From the NCBI RefSeq assembly GCF_900129505.1, contig NZ_LT670818.1, positions 7,535,001 through 7,599,000 of the forward strand: a stretch of 64,000 nt of DNA, in the 5' to 3' direction. This DNA comes from Bradyrhizobium erythrophlei (lineage in GTDB: Bacteria > Pseudomonadota > Alphaproteobacteria > Rhizobiales > Xanthobacteraceae). A model generated the notes under the pieces. The model saw only the letters and a program-made list of their open reading frames with translations, was not told the origin of the DNA and did not search any database. How positions within the stretch are numbered: position 1 is the stretch's first letter; each line of letters starts with the position of its first letter. This document shows positions 1 through 8,194 of the stretch, in pieces. Made by a program: the position numbers and the translations under genes.

Positions 1-94
1 ATATGGGTGCCCTCAGGAGCCCACGAGCGCCTGATGCCTCTCCGGATGCTCAAGACCCAGAGCGGGCCTCCGCAGGCCGGATGGGCCGCCATCG

Positions 95-292
95 TCAGAT
101 ATCGCGCCTTCCCATGACGTCCGCCAAATCAAATACCCTTTGTTCAAAAGTGGCCCCCTTCGGAACGCAGTAGCCGTCGACCGCAAGAAACGATCGAACT
201 AGTCTCCCCCAACGTACAATCTCCAATCGAAGCGGCCGCCCTTGCGAAGCCTGACCGTCAAACATGAAACCGGGTGCTTTACGTAGAGACAT
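95..292 (-). CDS. hypothetical protein, 65 aa
   Basis: Short open frame with no domain I recognise. The protein is mixed in composition with no signal peptide or membrane segment, and there is no clear ribosome binding site before the ATG. It lies just downstream (on the same strand) of the small zinc-finger gene at 325-522, which is the only contextual support. It could be a chance frame. Confidence 0.3.
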   Translation of the reverse strand: MSLRKAPGFMFDGQASQGRPLRLEIVRWGRLVRSFLAVDGYCVPKGATFEQRVFDLADVMGRRDI

Positions 293-324
293 TCGTCGAC
301 CGGCATCTCGGGCCGGACGTCAAA

Positions 325-522
325 TCACGTTGCGGCTGGCTTAGTGGGAGGTGTTCCGGGTGGCTTCTTTATTCGGCCTTTGCCGAGACACTCCTCGCAC
401 TTGGCAGGATAGATTTTGCGGCCCGGCTGCGTCGGCTGTTTGACCTTCTGTAACCCTGTGCCATCACAGGCGGGGCAAATAGCTTCGGCCACACTCTCAC
501 GCGGTTTTTTCACAGCGACCAA
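325..522 (-). CDS. small DnaJ-type zinc-finger protein
   Basis: A 65-residue protein with two motifs, CPACDGTG near residue 17 and CEECLGKG near residue 43, the spacing of one DnaJ central-domain zinc centre (CxxCxGxG twice). This probably binds one zinc ion. The tail is basic and proline-rich. There is no J domain, so it is not a DnaJ itself; free-standing CxxCxGxG proteins of this size are common in Bradyrhizobium and have no assigned role. The start is TTG at 522 or GTG three codons later; neither has a convincing ribosome binding site. Confidence 0.6.
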   Translation of the reverse strand: MVAVKKPRESVAEAICPACDGTGLQKVKQPTQPGRKIYPAKCEECLGKGRIKKPPGTPPTKPAAT

Positions 523-780
523 TCATTAAAACAAAACAAAAAATTGAATTCATTTGCGCGAAGATAGCGCCTAGTCGCAACAGCGCAACCTAACTCGCTT
601 CTTAACCTAACCGGTCAACGTTACCGCCGCAGAAGAAGGTCGTGCGTTGTCTTCAAAAGAGGCCGCGCAGGGGGCGGACCTGCGCAATCGCCAAGTGTGC
701 TTTGGCACCAATAGCTGACATGACCGACCCGGCAACTCAGGCCCGAAAAGTACCAGACTCGGAAGTGACCCGGTACGAGG

Positions 781-852
781 CGCATGTCCGTTCTACCTTA
801 AGAGCGGACATCGTCAGGCCACCCCGGCATGTCCGAAAGGTGCCAATACCGG
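781..852 (-). repeat. GGACAT hairpin repeat module (short form)
   Basis: Read on the minus strand this holds TTGGCA, then C plus 28 bases, then a palindrome of the form ATGTCCGCTCTTAAGG with a distal CGGACAT arm. The same order and the same 29-base spacing occur at 38385-38462 and inside the long repeats near 15.5, 27.8 and 33.3 kb. It is the intact, intron-free version of the group II intron target seen elsewhere in the window. Confidence 0.7.
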
Positions 853-859
853 AAGTTGG

Positions 860-1492
860 TCATCCGCACGAATGATCTGACATAGCTATCTCCGCTCGAC
901 GGCGTAGCGTGACTTCATTTCGTCGAATGAAAATTGAGAGTGCATATCCTGCCGCAATAAATAGGCCCAGTGAGATCATACTCAGCGCACCAGAAATCTT
1001 GTAGAATTCGCCGCCCACTGCATAAGCACCGAAGCCGAAGAGACACGCCCAGCAGACTCCACCAGCTATATTGAAGAAGAAAAAGCGACCTGCCGGCATG
1101 CTATTGGCGCCCGCAAGCAAAGCAGCAAACATTCGTAGCACCGCAATGAAACGCCCAAAGAACACCACGGCGTTCCCATACCGAAAAAAAAGATATCGGC
1201 CGATCAGCAATCGATCCTCATCGAGGCGGATGTACCAGCCGTATCGGCGAAGAAAGGGCAAACCAAGCCGACGTCCGACCATGTATCCCAAACCGTCCCC
1301 GACAATCGCACCTGTTGCAGCTGCTAGTACAACGACAGCGATGTTGATCTGACCAGTGGTGGCGGCAAGGAGTGCAGCAGCAACAAGGATAGTCTCTCCG
1401 GGGAGAGGCACGCCGGCACTTTCGAGCGCAACAACACCAAAGATGATCCACGGGCCATAGGTTGGGATCAAGCTAATCAATGCATCGGACAA
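860..1492 (-). CDS. DedA family membrane protein
   Basis: A 210-residue inner-membrane protein of the DedA / SNARE-associated family, which acts in phospholipid (undecaprenyl-phosphate or lipid) translocation and membrane homeostasis. The family signature ESAGVPLPGE is at about residue 24 and the second signature FFGRFIAVLRMFAALLAG at about 112; several hydrophobic segments follow. The start is TTG at 1492, preceded by GGAG nine bases upstream; no better ATG is in frame. It is divergent from the OxyR-type gene, with a 260-base region between them. The substrate cannot be inferred. Confidence 0.9.
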   Translation of the reverse strand: MSDALISLIPTYGPWIIFGVVALESAGVPLPGETILVAAALLAATTGQINIAVVVLAAATGAIVGDGLGYMVGRRLGLPFLRRYGWYIRLDEDRLLIGRYLFFRYGNAVVFFGRFIAVLRMFAALLAGANSMPAGRFFFFNIAGGVCWACLFGFGAYAVGGEFYKISGALSMISLGLFIAAGYALSIFIRRNEVTLRRRAEIAMSDHSCG

Positions 1493-1751
1493 AGAAGCAA
1501 CTCCATCTTTTGGGTTTTAGATCCGTGTAGACGCACGACCCTCGCGGCGAATTGCCACGATGGTGGATTCGAAATGTTGACGATATTTCATGGTGCTTCA
1601 CCAAATGGTGAGATGTTCGCAAGCGACTGATTTATCAGTAGCCGGCGATGGAAAGATCAGCTGCCGGCTCTTATCTCGTGTGTGCGGAGGGTCCGCCATT
1701 CCTGGCCATTGGTCCAATGGATAAAAACGCACAGCTTCATTGGACATTCCG

Positions 1752-2705
1752 ATGGCCATTCTGCCCAGTCTTCAACAACTCCGCTTTCTGTGTGCTCTGG
1801 CCGAGCAACGCCATTTCGGCCGTGCTGCGGAAAATTGTGCCGTCACCCAATCTACGCTGAGCGGTGGGATCAAGGAACTCGAGGCAAGGCTGGGCATCAC
1901 GCTGTTCGAGCGCAGCCAGCGCCAGGTGATGCTGACGCCCTTGGGGAAAGAGATCGCGACGCGCGCCCAGCGCCTGCTGGTCGACGCCGAGGAGATGGTC
2001 GGGTTGGCCCGCAACGCGCAGGAGCCATTGTCCGGGCCGCTCCGGTTCGGGGTAATCCCGACAGTCGGGCCGTATGTCCTGCCCTCGCTGCTGTCGCATC
2101 TGGGCACTGCGCTGCCGAAGCTCAAGCTGTACGTGCGGGAGGCTCCGACCACAGTCCTGCTGGACAAGCTCGCGAGCGGAGAGCTCGACATTTTGCTGGT
2201 GGCCATTCCTTACGGACTTGGCGATGTCGAGGCGATGGAAATGGCGGAAGATCCAATCGTCGTTGCGATGCCGCGCAACCATCCTCTTCGCCATCACAAA
2301 GTGGTAACCCGTGATGACCTGGCGCGTGAGCAACTGCTCCTGATCGAGGACGGGCATTGCCTGCGCAGCCAATCGCTGCAGGCATGTCGGATCGTGGATC
2401 CGGTGCGCAATGAGGTCTTCCAGGCGACCAGCCTGCGAACCCTTGTCCAGATGGTGGCTGCAGAGCTTGGCATCACACTAATGCCCCAGATCGCGGTGGC
2501 TTCGGAACTCGCTTCAACTCGCAATGTTGTGATTCGCCCGCTCTCTCCAGACAAGCCGTTCCGCACCCTGGTCCTGGCCTGGCGGCCGACCACCTCGCGC
2601 GGCGCTGAATTCAGGATGCTCGGAAATCTTATCCGAGAGTGTCTGACGGGTACCAAGAGAGCATTTGCGCCTGACCAGGACATTGAAGCACTGGCAGCGC
2701 GCTGA
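1752..2705 (+). CDS. oxyR: LysR-family hydrogen peroxide sensor OxyR
   Basis: A LysR-type regulator of 317 residues with an N-terminal winged helix (LRFLCALAEQRHFGRAA, then TQSTLSGGIKELEARLG) and a periplasmic-binding-protein-like sensor domain. It carries EDGHCLRSQSLQAC, with cysteines at about residues 203 and 212, the nine-residue spacing of the redox cysteine pair of E. coli OxyR. This is what separates it from other LysR proteins. It should form a disulfide on peroxide exposure and activate peroxide defence genes. ATG 1752 is chosen over the in-frame TTG at 1740. No catalase or alkyl hydroperoxide reductase is adjacent, so its targets lie elsewhere; the divergent DedA gene is the nearest candidate. 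Confidence 0.88.
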   Translation: MAILPSLQQLRFLCALAEQRHFGRAAENCAVTQSTLSGGIKELEARLGITLFERSQRQVMLTPLGKEIATRAQRLLVDAEEMVGLARNAQEPLSGPLRFGVIPTVGPYVLPSLLSHLGTALPKLKLYVREAPTTVLLDKLASGELDILLVAIPYGLGDVEAMEMAEDPIVVAMPRNHPLRHHKVVTRDDLAREQLLLIEDGHCLRSQSLQACRIVDPVRNEVFQATSLRTLVQMVAAELGITLMPQIAVASELASTRNVVIRPLSPDKPFRTLVLAWRPTTSRGAEFRMLGNLIRECLTGTKRAFAPDQDIEALAAR

Positions 2706-2883
2706 CAGCGTGCCAGGCCGGCATCCATTGTGGCGATGCCTGGGTGCTGGCCGGGCGCCATCGGCTGCTCCGATTAATGCCTTCGAAATTTCCCGTTAGC
2801 TATTCGGAGCCGGGCGACCACATGAGGGCCGGGCGAGAAGTTCGATGATCACTGATGGCTCTGCCCGTCGAAAGGAACGATTC

Positions 2884-3369
2884 ATGACTGGACGAAAACC
2901 GATGATGGTATTGGCAACCGCCCTGCTTGCCGGCTCTCTGCTCGCGACGGGTGCACAGGCACACGGCGGTGGCGGCGGCGGTGGAGGTGGAGGTGGAGGT
3001 GGCGGTGGACACGGGGGCGGCGGCTTTGGTGGCGGCGGCTTTGGCGGCGGCTTCCACAGTGGCGCTTTCGCTGGGGGATTTCACGGTGGCCCCGGCCCTG
3101 TCGTTCAAGGATTCAACAATGGCGGCTTCCACGGTTTTGGCCCCGGCCCCGTCGTTCGAGGATCCAACAATGGCGGCTTCCACGGTTTTGGCCCCGGTCC
3201 CGTCGTTCGAGGATTTCATGGCCACGACTACGGACACCACCGCTACGGCTACGCTTACGACTATCCGTACTACGATTCCTACTACGACAACGGCAGTTGC
3301 TACGTTGTTCAGCGACGGGTGCACACCGCGCATGGCTCGCGTCTGCAACCCCGCCGGGTATGCGGCTGA
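2884..3369 (+). CDS. secreted glycine-rich protein with C-terminal cysteine tail
   Basis: A 161-residue protein with a signal peptide (residues 1-24, ending AQAHGG), a long GGGG/GGFG region, two tandem copies of an NNGGFHGFGPGPVVRG unit encoded by a 57-base direct repeat (3117-3230), a Tyr/Asp-rich stretch, and a tail with the pattern YYDNGSCYVVQRRVHT...RRVCG. The tail is shared almost exactly with the protein at 27869-28555, so the two are paralogues. The two cysteines in the tail may form a disulfide outside the cytoplasm. Function unknown; an envelope or surface structural role is only inference. A strong terminator follows at 3444. Confidence 0.75.
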   Translation: MTGRKPMMVLATALLAGSLLATGAQAHGGGGGGGGGGGGGGGHGGGGFGGGGFGGGFHSGAFAGGFHGGPGPVVQGFNNGGFHGFGPGPVVRGSNNGGFHGFGPGPVVRGFHGHDYGHHRYGYAYDYPYYDSYYDNGSCYVVQRRVHTAHGSRLQPRRVCG

Positions 3370-3443
3370 TCGACCGTCGCGCATCGATGTTGATCGCGGT
3401 CTGAAACGTCAACTGACTGCTTAAGCGTCGATTGCCATGAGAT

Positions 3444-3478
3444 GACCTCAGCGCGGTCCCGCGCTGAGGTCAATTTTT
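3444..3478 (+). terminator. rho-independent terminator after glycine-rich gene
   Basis: GACCTCAGCGCGG, loop TC, then CCGCGCTGAGGTC followed by AATTTTT: a 13-bp perfect stem with a T run. It ends the transcript of the gene at 2884-3369, 75 bases upstream. Confidence 0.85.
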
Positions 3479-3786
3479 GCGGGATGCGCCCCTGGTGGCG
3501 ATGTCCATTTTGGCTCAAAAGCTGAATAGCTCAAGGCGAGTAAATGTTTTCTGGTCTTCCCGGAAGGTTAGGCGCGGTCTGCCGATTTGCGACGATTGCC
3601 AAGCCCTTCGGGGCGACTTTCGCTGGTGGTTCCGGCAAGCGTTAACCCGCGCCGCGGACATCAAGCTTAATAGCGGCCTTTGATTGCGGTTTGGCTCCGA
3701 AGTGAAGACAATTCGAGCATGAACGACCATGATCGGGCGGTAAGGTACCGCCGCCTCGCACTCGGCCACCCTGGGGAAAGTCGGTG

Positions 3787-4050
3787 ATGGAAATGGCCAT
3801 GGAGTTCAGCCGTATCATTGGTCCCGTCGAGGACATGGAAATATGGAACGCGAGCAGCGCCGGCTTTTCGTTCGTGATCAGTTATGAGAGGCGGAGCGGC
3901 CCCGGCTTTCACGGACACACCGGCTTCGTAGCGTCGTGGCGGCCGATCGATCAGAACAAGGGCGCCATCAAGATCGGCGGCTCGCCCTTCAAAACATTCG
4001 CTGAGGCCGAAGAAGCCTGCGAGGCCATGCTGGGACACCTGACGCGATAG
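3787..4050 (+). CDS. hypothetical protein, 87 aa
   Basis: A soluble protein of mixed composition (MEMAMEFSRIIGPVEDMEIW..., ending in an acidic helix, FAEAEEACEAMLGHLTR). I recognise no domain. ATG 3787 is preferred to the GTG one codon earlier. It stands alone between the glycine-rich gene and the oppositely oriented gene at 4212. Its composition and length fit a real small gene. Confidence 0.6.
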   Translation: MEMAMEFSRIIGPVEDMEIWNASSAGFSFVISYERRSGPGFHGHTGFVASWRPIDQNKGAIKIGGSPFKTFAEAEEACEAMLGHLTR

Positions 4051-4211
4051 TTATTGCTGCGGCGTTAGTAGCAAGCCTCCGGGCCCGCTTCGCGCGCCTA
4101 AGCGAGGCATCCGGATTGAAGCGCAGCCTCACGAACGGCGGGGTTGTCTTTTTCTGTCATGTAGATGACCGCCACAGAAATGTTCGCTGCAGAAAAACGG
4201 ATGGATAAAGC

Positions 4212-4421
4212 CTACTGTTGAGGGAACAGCTTGTCGGTCGCTTTGTCCAAACGCTTCTTCTCGCCGCGTGCATCCGGCAAATGACCAACTAGGTCGCCAT
4301 TCAACTTGTAAATGTTCGAACCCTTGAGATCGTAAAGCTTTTGACCTTTAAGGCCGAAGACTGCGTCGTCCATGACTATGCCGACATGGACGCCTTTGCT
4401 GTTGAATATATTGCCGTTCAC
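4212..4421 (-). CDS. small beta-repeat protein (4-fold beta flower type)
   Basis: A 69-residue protein made of repeated short beta units: GIVMDDAVFGLKGQKLYDLKGSNIYKLNGDLVGHL. The spacing of the G-x-x-[LI]-Y-[DK]-L-[KN]-G elements fits the small 4-fold beta flower family, for which no function is known to me. It starts with GTG preceded by a very good AGGAGG eight bases upstream, which decides the start. The tail is basic (EKKRLDKATDKLF). Confidence 0.6.
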   Translation of the reverse strand: MNGNIFNSKGVHVGIVMDDAVFGLKGQKLYDLKGSNIYKLNGDLVGHLPDARGEKKRLDKATDKLFPQQ

Positions 4422-4494
4422 GACCCGACCTCCTCTCGAGGCCCCTTAGCAAGGGCTGCGCTTGTTAGCCGGGAATAGCGAGACAAACCGCGGC

Positions 4495-4839
4495 TCATTT
4501 CTTCGCCTTCGGCAGATCGACCCGATCCTCCCGAAATTCAGAAGGCCCCTTCGTCAGTCGGTGCTTCCGTTGAGCACGTTCTTCGGGCGGCGCAGCGGGA
4601 TCGATCATCTTCTTGATCGCGTTTGCTGCCAGCTCCTGAGCGCGCAGCCTCCGGCCGGGCTTGTTGACCGGTTTCGCTGGCGTCCTGACCGTGAGCCCCA
4701 GCTCGACCAGGCGGCGGACGGCCTCTGAGAAATTAGGGACCGGTTTTTGCTTGGCGCGCCAGCTCTCAACTGCCGCGACCATTTCATCGGTAAAACCGAG
4801 AACTTTCTTGACTGGGTGGGTCTCCGGCCTACCAATCAT
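4495..4839 (-). CDS. probable DNA-binding protein with ribbon-helix-helix-like N terminus
   Basis: A 114-residue protein, MIGRPETHPVKKVLGFTDEMVAAVESW...FSEAVRRLVELGL, then a basic tail rich in Lys/Arg. The order strand, helix with DEMVAAVE, helix with SEAVRRLVELGL resembles ribbon-helix-helix regulators, but I cannot name a family. ATG 4839 is preferred over longer upstream frames because the first 46 residues of the longer frame would run through the operator-like direct repeats at 4839-4871. Autoregulation is inference from those repeats. Confidence 0.55.
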   Translation of the reverse strand: MIGRPETHPVKKVLGFTDEMVAAVESWRAKQKPVPNFSEAVRRLVELGLTVRTPAKPVNKPGRRLRAQELAANAIKKMIDPAAPPEERAQRKHRLTKGPSEFREDRVDLPKAKK

Positions 4840-4871
4840 TTCGCATATGCCTAATTTTACTTTCGCATATG
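4839..4871. promoter_or_regulatory. two direct TTTCGCATATG repeats upstream of the small regulator gene
   Basis: TTTCGCATATG occurs at 4839-4849 and 4861-4871, an exact 22-base period, so both face the same side of the helix. They sit at and just upstream of the start codon of the putative ribbon-helix-helix gene in an AT-rich patch. Such spacing is usual for operators of small autoregulators. Confidence 0.5.
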
Positions 4872-5021
4872 TCACATATATCAAATTAGCAAGCCGAGGG
4901 GAAGCGTGAACTTCCGCCTCGGCTCTAACCCCGACCATACAGGAGGCCCTCCAATGGCCAAGGCTACCCGCGCGCATAGCACGCCACCCACAAACACGTC
5001 TGCGACCGGGAGGGCGCAGCT

Positions 5022-5481
5022 ATGACCCTCGAACGTCCCATGTTCCCGCCCGTCGACCCGACGCGGCGGTGGCTTTTATCAGTTGCGGCCGGCGGCGCAG
5101 TTGCCGCCGCCGCGAGCGCAACCACGGCCCAAGCCAATGATACGCCGGACGATACGGATCCTCTGCGCGTAGGATCGCTCGAACTTGATCCCGTCAATCG
5201 AACTGCCAGGCGCGGTGACCGATCATTTGATCTCCGGCGGTGCGAATCCCGCCTGCTCGAAGAGGTGCGGACAAGTTTTGACGCGCGCAAAACTCTTGGA
5301 AGATGTGTGGCATTACAAATTCGTTCCTGAGGAATCGAACCTCGTCGATGTTCATATGGGCAAACTGCGCCGCAAGGTCGATGGACCAAATGACGCCCCG
5401 ATGATTTGCAGCGTTCGCGGCGCCGGGTTCATTCTCAATGCGACCGACCTCGACCCGGCCGGATCGACGGTGCAGCCGTGA
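5022..5481 (+). pseudogene. Tat-like leader joined to a broken OmpR-type winged-helix domain
   Basis: The N-terminal frame starts MTLERPMFPPVDPTRRWLLS with an Arg-Arg hydrophobic segment like a Tat leader, then enters LRVGSLELDPVNRTARRGDRSFDLRR, the first strands of an OmpR/PhoB DNA-binding domain. The rest of that domain (QVLTRAKLLEDVWHYKFVPE, ESNLVDVHMGKLRRKVD, SVRGAGFILN) is in another frame, with the shift between about 5240 and 5285. A cytosolic DNA-binding domain behind an export signal would be unusual even if intact, so this looks like a decayed fusion. There is no receiver domain. Confidence 0.6.
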
Positions 5482-5736
5482 GCAGCATCATCGACTTTCC
5501 GCTTCCCAACCGCCCCATCACCGAACGCCGAAGCGTTTCGCGATCTTGAGGGCAGGATTTCCGATTGCGTGCACATGGCGAGTATTGCTGTGCAGATGGC
5601 CGAGAGCGCGATTGTCGGCAGGGACGATAAGCACGAAAGGGCAATGTTCGCGGTGTTTCAAGTCGCGATTATGTTGAAGAAGCTCAACGCGGACTATCAA
5701 GCCGCTAGGCACGGCGAGCGGGACATCGAACCATGA
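5478..5736 (+). pseudogene. small hypothetical gene with N-terminal frameshift
   Basis: GTG 5478 overlaps the preceding stop as GTGA and opens VSSIIDFPLPNRP, then the frame is lost near 5518-5522. The body continues in the next frame: SPNAEAFRDLEGRISDCVHMASIAVQMAE...MFAVFQVAIMLKKLNADYQAARHGE. Intact proteins with this start and this body are common in Bradyrhizobium as short helical proteins without known function. A single base near 5520 would restore it. An Arg-rich 25-codon frame starts at its stop (ATG 5733) but is too small to call. Confidence 0.5.
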
Positions 5737-5947
5737 AGCGCCGGCGCCAATGGTACCGAAAGCGGAACCGCCGGCGGCTAGCGTCTCACAGTAGGCGGCT
5801 GAAGCGGTAACAAGAATGCGGCGCGGGCTCAGGTCCGCGCTCACGGGGCAAAGAATACCGGCTGTATTTTGGAACGAATGCCGTCGGGGTAACTTGGCTA
5901 TGCACTGCCGGATGCCGGGGCCGCACCTTGGCATCCGATGAAAAGAC

Positions 5948-5989
5948 GGCCCCAGCTCGCCCCCCCCCCCGCGCTGGGGCTGTTTCTTT
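5948..5989 (+). terminator. terminator-like hairpin with an 11-C loop
   Basis: GGCCCCAGC and GCGCTGGGGC form the arms around a run of eleven C (5960-5970), followed by TGTTTCTTT. The GC arm and T-rich tail fit a weak intrinsic terminator for the + strand genes upstream. Confidence 0.45.
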
Positions 5990-6013
5990 GCCACTCGCGG
6001 AATACATTCTTCC

Positions 6014-6247
6014 TTACGTTGGCGATTGCAGCTGTCCCTGCAGCCAACCGCGCGTTTCGACTGATTTTATCGGATCGACTAGCACCCTTTGGACGTGCTC
6101 ACACTTCGGACACTCGAAGATCCGCAGATCGGAATGGGCGGGGCCGGGTTCGATCCGGGCCAGCATCATGCGGCCCGGACACTTGGGACAGCGAGGCCGA
6201 TCAATAGGAAGTAGCGATGGGTCGGAGCGATGGTACGCTAGAGGCAT
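6014..6247 (-). CDS. small zinc-ribbon protein
   Basis: A 77-residue protein, MPLAYHRSDPSLLPIDRPRC, with CPKC near residue 20 and CPKC near residue 45 separated by a short beta region (MMLARIEPGP...LRIFE): a classic zinc ribbon. ATG 6247 is preferred over the longer frame to 6283 because this N terminus is the one I remember from homologues in Bradyrhizobium. Role unknown. Confidence 0.7.
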   Translation of the reverse strand: MPLAYHRSDPSLLPIDRPRCPKCPGRMMLARIEPGPAHSDLRIFECPKCEHVQRVLVDPIKSVETRGWLQGQLQSPT

Positions 6248-6502
6248 GTGATGCTGCCGCAGATCAGGCGGGGAGCGCAACACTCTCAGTCACCGGTAAA
6301 CGCCTAGGTGGGGCGGTGACAGAAGAAATCGTGGAACCCGCGCTTGTCCCGCGCTGCGCAATTTTGCTCACTTTCGAGAAATTAATGAATTGGGATACCC
6401 CACACGGAAGTACCGGCTCGGTACGTCGTCCTCTAGTCGGGCCCGTTTAATCCGGCGCGCGATCAAACCGCGCTCGCCAGCCGAGCGTTGGCGCCGATCG
6501 GA

Positions 6503-6730
6503 CTATTTGAAAGACTCCGTGGTCACCCGGAAAAGGTGGCAGGTTGTGCCAGACTCATCCACGACTTCTAGCCGCCATTCCGGGCTGTCTCTAAGCCTCG
6601 CGACGGTATCGCGGATCATGTCAGAGCACGCCGCCGCGGCCTCGTCCCAAGCCGCGTTATCGTCCGGCAAATCGACGCGGGGGGTACTTGAATGAGATCC
6701 TTGGCGGATTCGGAATGTATAACGTGCCAT
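6503..6730 (-). CDS. DUF6894 family protein
   Basis: A 75-residue protein beginning MARYTFRIRQGSHSSTPRVD and continuing LPDDNAAWDEAAAACSDMIRD, the layout of DUF6894: a beta hairpin, an aspartate-rich turn, then the D-x-x-A-A-x-x-E-A helix. The family is highly expanded in rhizobia and has no known function. Its length is normal and the frame intact. Confidence 0.7.
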   Translation of the reverse strand: MARYTFRIRQGSHSSTPRVDLPDDNAAWDEAAAACSDMIRDTVARLRDSPEWRLEVVDESGTTCHLFRVTTESFK

Positions 6731-6826
6731 GGCGGTGAACTATATAATCTCCACGCGCATATGTCGGTCCGGCGCCCGACACTCGCTTCGGATCGCCCCT
6801 CCGAGCGCCCGGGCCGAGGGCCCCTA

Positions 6827-6970
6827 CGCTGGCGCCGGTCGGTCGGTACAATGACAGCCCGCGAGCCGGACCGGCACCAGCGACTCTCTCCGGCCCAGCG
6901 ATCGGGCCTTCTAGGATTCTGGTAGTGGGTCGGTTTGATTATGGCAGGATAGCTGGCTTGAACCGGCTCG
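6827..6970. repeat. GGCGCCGATCGG-type intergenic repeat, copy 1 (diverged)
   Basis: CGCTGGCGCCGGTCGG followed by a diverged unit with CCGGACCGGCACCAGCGA and a tail GGCAGGATAGCTGGCTTGAACCG that recurs at 7635-7658. The core is degenerate relative to the copies at 7543, 9127 and 10327. A bare core also lies at 6487-6501. Confidence 0.5.
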
Positions 6971-6991
6971 CCATGGGCTCATATCAATTGA

Positions 6992-7087
6992 ATGCGTAAG
7001 AACGAATTTCCGTTGGTCATGAGCTATCTAACCGCTGCCGTTGGGCTGGTTTGGATTTTGCACATCATCGGCACTTACTACGTGTGA
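6992..7087 (+). CDS. possible 31-aa single-span membrane peptide
   Basis: ATG 6992 opens MRKNEFPLVMSYLTAAVGL, followed by VWILHIIGTYYV and TGA: a positively charged start then one hydrophobic span. Very small membrane proteins of this kind are common in the group. No clear ribosome binding site is visible, so it is tentative. Confidence 0.35.
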   Translation: MRKNEFPLVMSYLTAAVGLVWILHIIGTYYV

Positions 7088-7201
7088 CCGACAAATACCC
7101 CAAACGCCCTGGGGACCCCAACCAGCTCGCCAAGTCTTGAGCCTGAGCAGCAGTCTACAGTGCCCTGATAACGAAAGGCGCGGGCTCAAGGTTCGAGCCT
7201 C

Positions 7202-7291
7202 TCAAACCGGTGCGGCGAAAAAGCCGATGGCGAGGGCGAACAGCATAAAGCCACCGAATGCATAGATCGCTACGTTCAAAGGACTGGTCAT
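7202..7291 (-). CDS. 29-aa single-span membrane protein
   Basis: ATG 7291 with GGAGAG about 11 bases upstream opens MTSPLNVAIYAFGGFMLFAL, then AIGFFAAPV and TGA. It is almost wholly one hydrophobic helix. The good ribosome binding site and codon use support translation. Function unknown. Confidence 0.5.
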   Translation of the reverse strand: MTSPLNVAIYAFGGFMLFALAIGFFAAPV

Positions 7292-7542
7292 TGGAAAATA
7301 ACTCTCCTGGCAATCTTGGGTTCCGGTGACACCGATGTCAGCCGGGCCGTCCGGCGTCAGGCCCAGCGGTGCCACCGCAGGGCGGTCAGATATTGCCTGC
7401 AAGCTTGGCGGTAAATCGCGTTGAGCAAGGTTACCATCATCGAACCGCGTTGTTTGATCACGGGAGATGCTAGGCCGCCTCTGTTTCCGGAATGCTTCGC
7501 GGTCGGCCCAAAATGGTTTCACGCAAGGTGGGGTCCGCCTGT

Positions 7543-7680
7543 GCGCTGGCGCCGATCGGCTGGACAACATGAGGCCAGCAGAAGCCGGACTCACCAGCGG
7601 GCTTCCTAGAGTCAGGGAGGGGCTATCTGCTGATTGTGGCAGGATAGCTGGCTTGAACCGTGTCGGCGCGGGCGCATATT
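7543..7680. repeat. GGCGCCGATCGG-type intergenic repeat, copy 2
   Basis: GCGCTGGCGCCGATCGGCTG, then ACAACATGAGGCCAGCAGAA, GCCGGACTCACCAGCGGGCT and TCCTAGAGTC. The GCCGATCGGC core is a perfect palindrome. The whole block is matched at 10327-10405 over about 75 bases with few changes. Confidence 0.6.
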
Positions 7681-7686
7681 CGCCGG

Positions 7687-7887
7687 ATGCTCGAGCAGCG
7701 ACCAACTTTCTTGGCGCGGAAAAATCCCGGATCTGGCTGGGAGGTCGATATTCTATGGCCCGATGGCGAAACGGGAGTAATCAAGGGCTTCATTGCGGAA
7801 TATGACGCGGTTAAGTGGATTGCTGAGCATGAGCACTCTAAGGCGAGGTCGGGAAATGCGAATGATAAGTCGCCCCAAACGCACTAG
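7687..7887 (+). CDS. hypothetical protein, 66 aa
   Basis: MLEQRPTFLARKNPGSGWEV, then DILWPDGETGVIKGFIAEYDAV and a WIAEHE helix. The layout, a short beta sheet built on W-x-V-x-x-x-W-P-D-G then a W-I helix, recurs in small rhizobial proteins that I cannot assign to a function. ATG 7687 is preferred to the GTG at 7660, which lies inside repeat sequence. Confidence 0.5.
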   Translation: MLEQRPTFLARKNPGSGWEVDILWPDGETGVIKGFIAEYDAVKWIAEHEHSKARSGNANDKSPQTH

Positions 7888-7987
7888 GGACTCCAACCGG
7901 CCCGCAAAGATTTGCTGACGGGGCCCCGCCCGAAATCCCCTTACCTGCACCAGCGGCCTTCCTGGAGTCATAGCGAGGCTATCGCCG

Positions 7988-8194
7988 TTAGCCGCCAGGC
8001 AATTCATCGTCGAAGGGATCCGGTTGGCCGGGCGGCAGCCCGCGCGCTACCTCGTCCACGATCCCAACGATCTCCCGAACAATGTCACCACGGTCGCTGC
8101 CGGCTGCACCTTCGAGCAAATAGCGGACTGCCGCGCGGATCACTGCCTTGGCGTCGTCTGGACCGCTAAAATCCCAATCGAACTCATCTGGCAT
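7988..8194 (-). CDS. hypothetical acidic protein, 68 aa
   Basis: MPDEFDWDFSGPDDAKAVIR, then a helical region (AAVRYLLEG, IVREIVGIVDEVARGL) and an acidic proline-rich tail. ATG 8194 has GCAGGTG at the right distance, which decides it over the longer frame from 8263. I recognise no domain. Confidence 0.55.
   Translation of the reverse strand: MPDEFDWDFSGPDDAKAVIRAAVRYLLEGAAGSDRGDIVREIVGIVDEVARGLPPGQPDPFDDELPGG

Noticed and set aside
5518..5994. 158-codon frame on the minus strand
   Set aside because: Antisense to a small gene body and to a C-rich terminator; composition is not coding.
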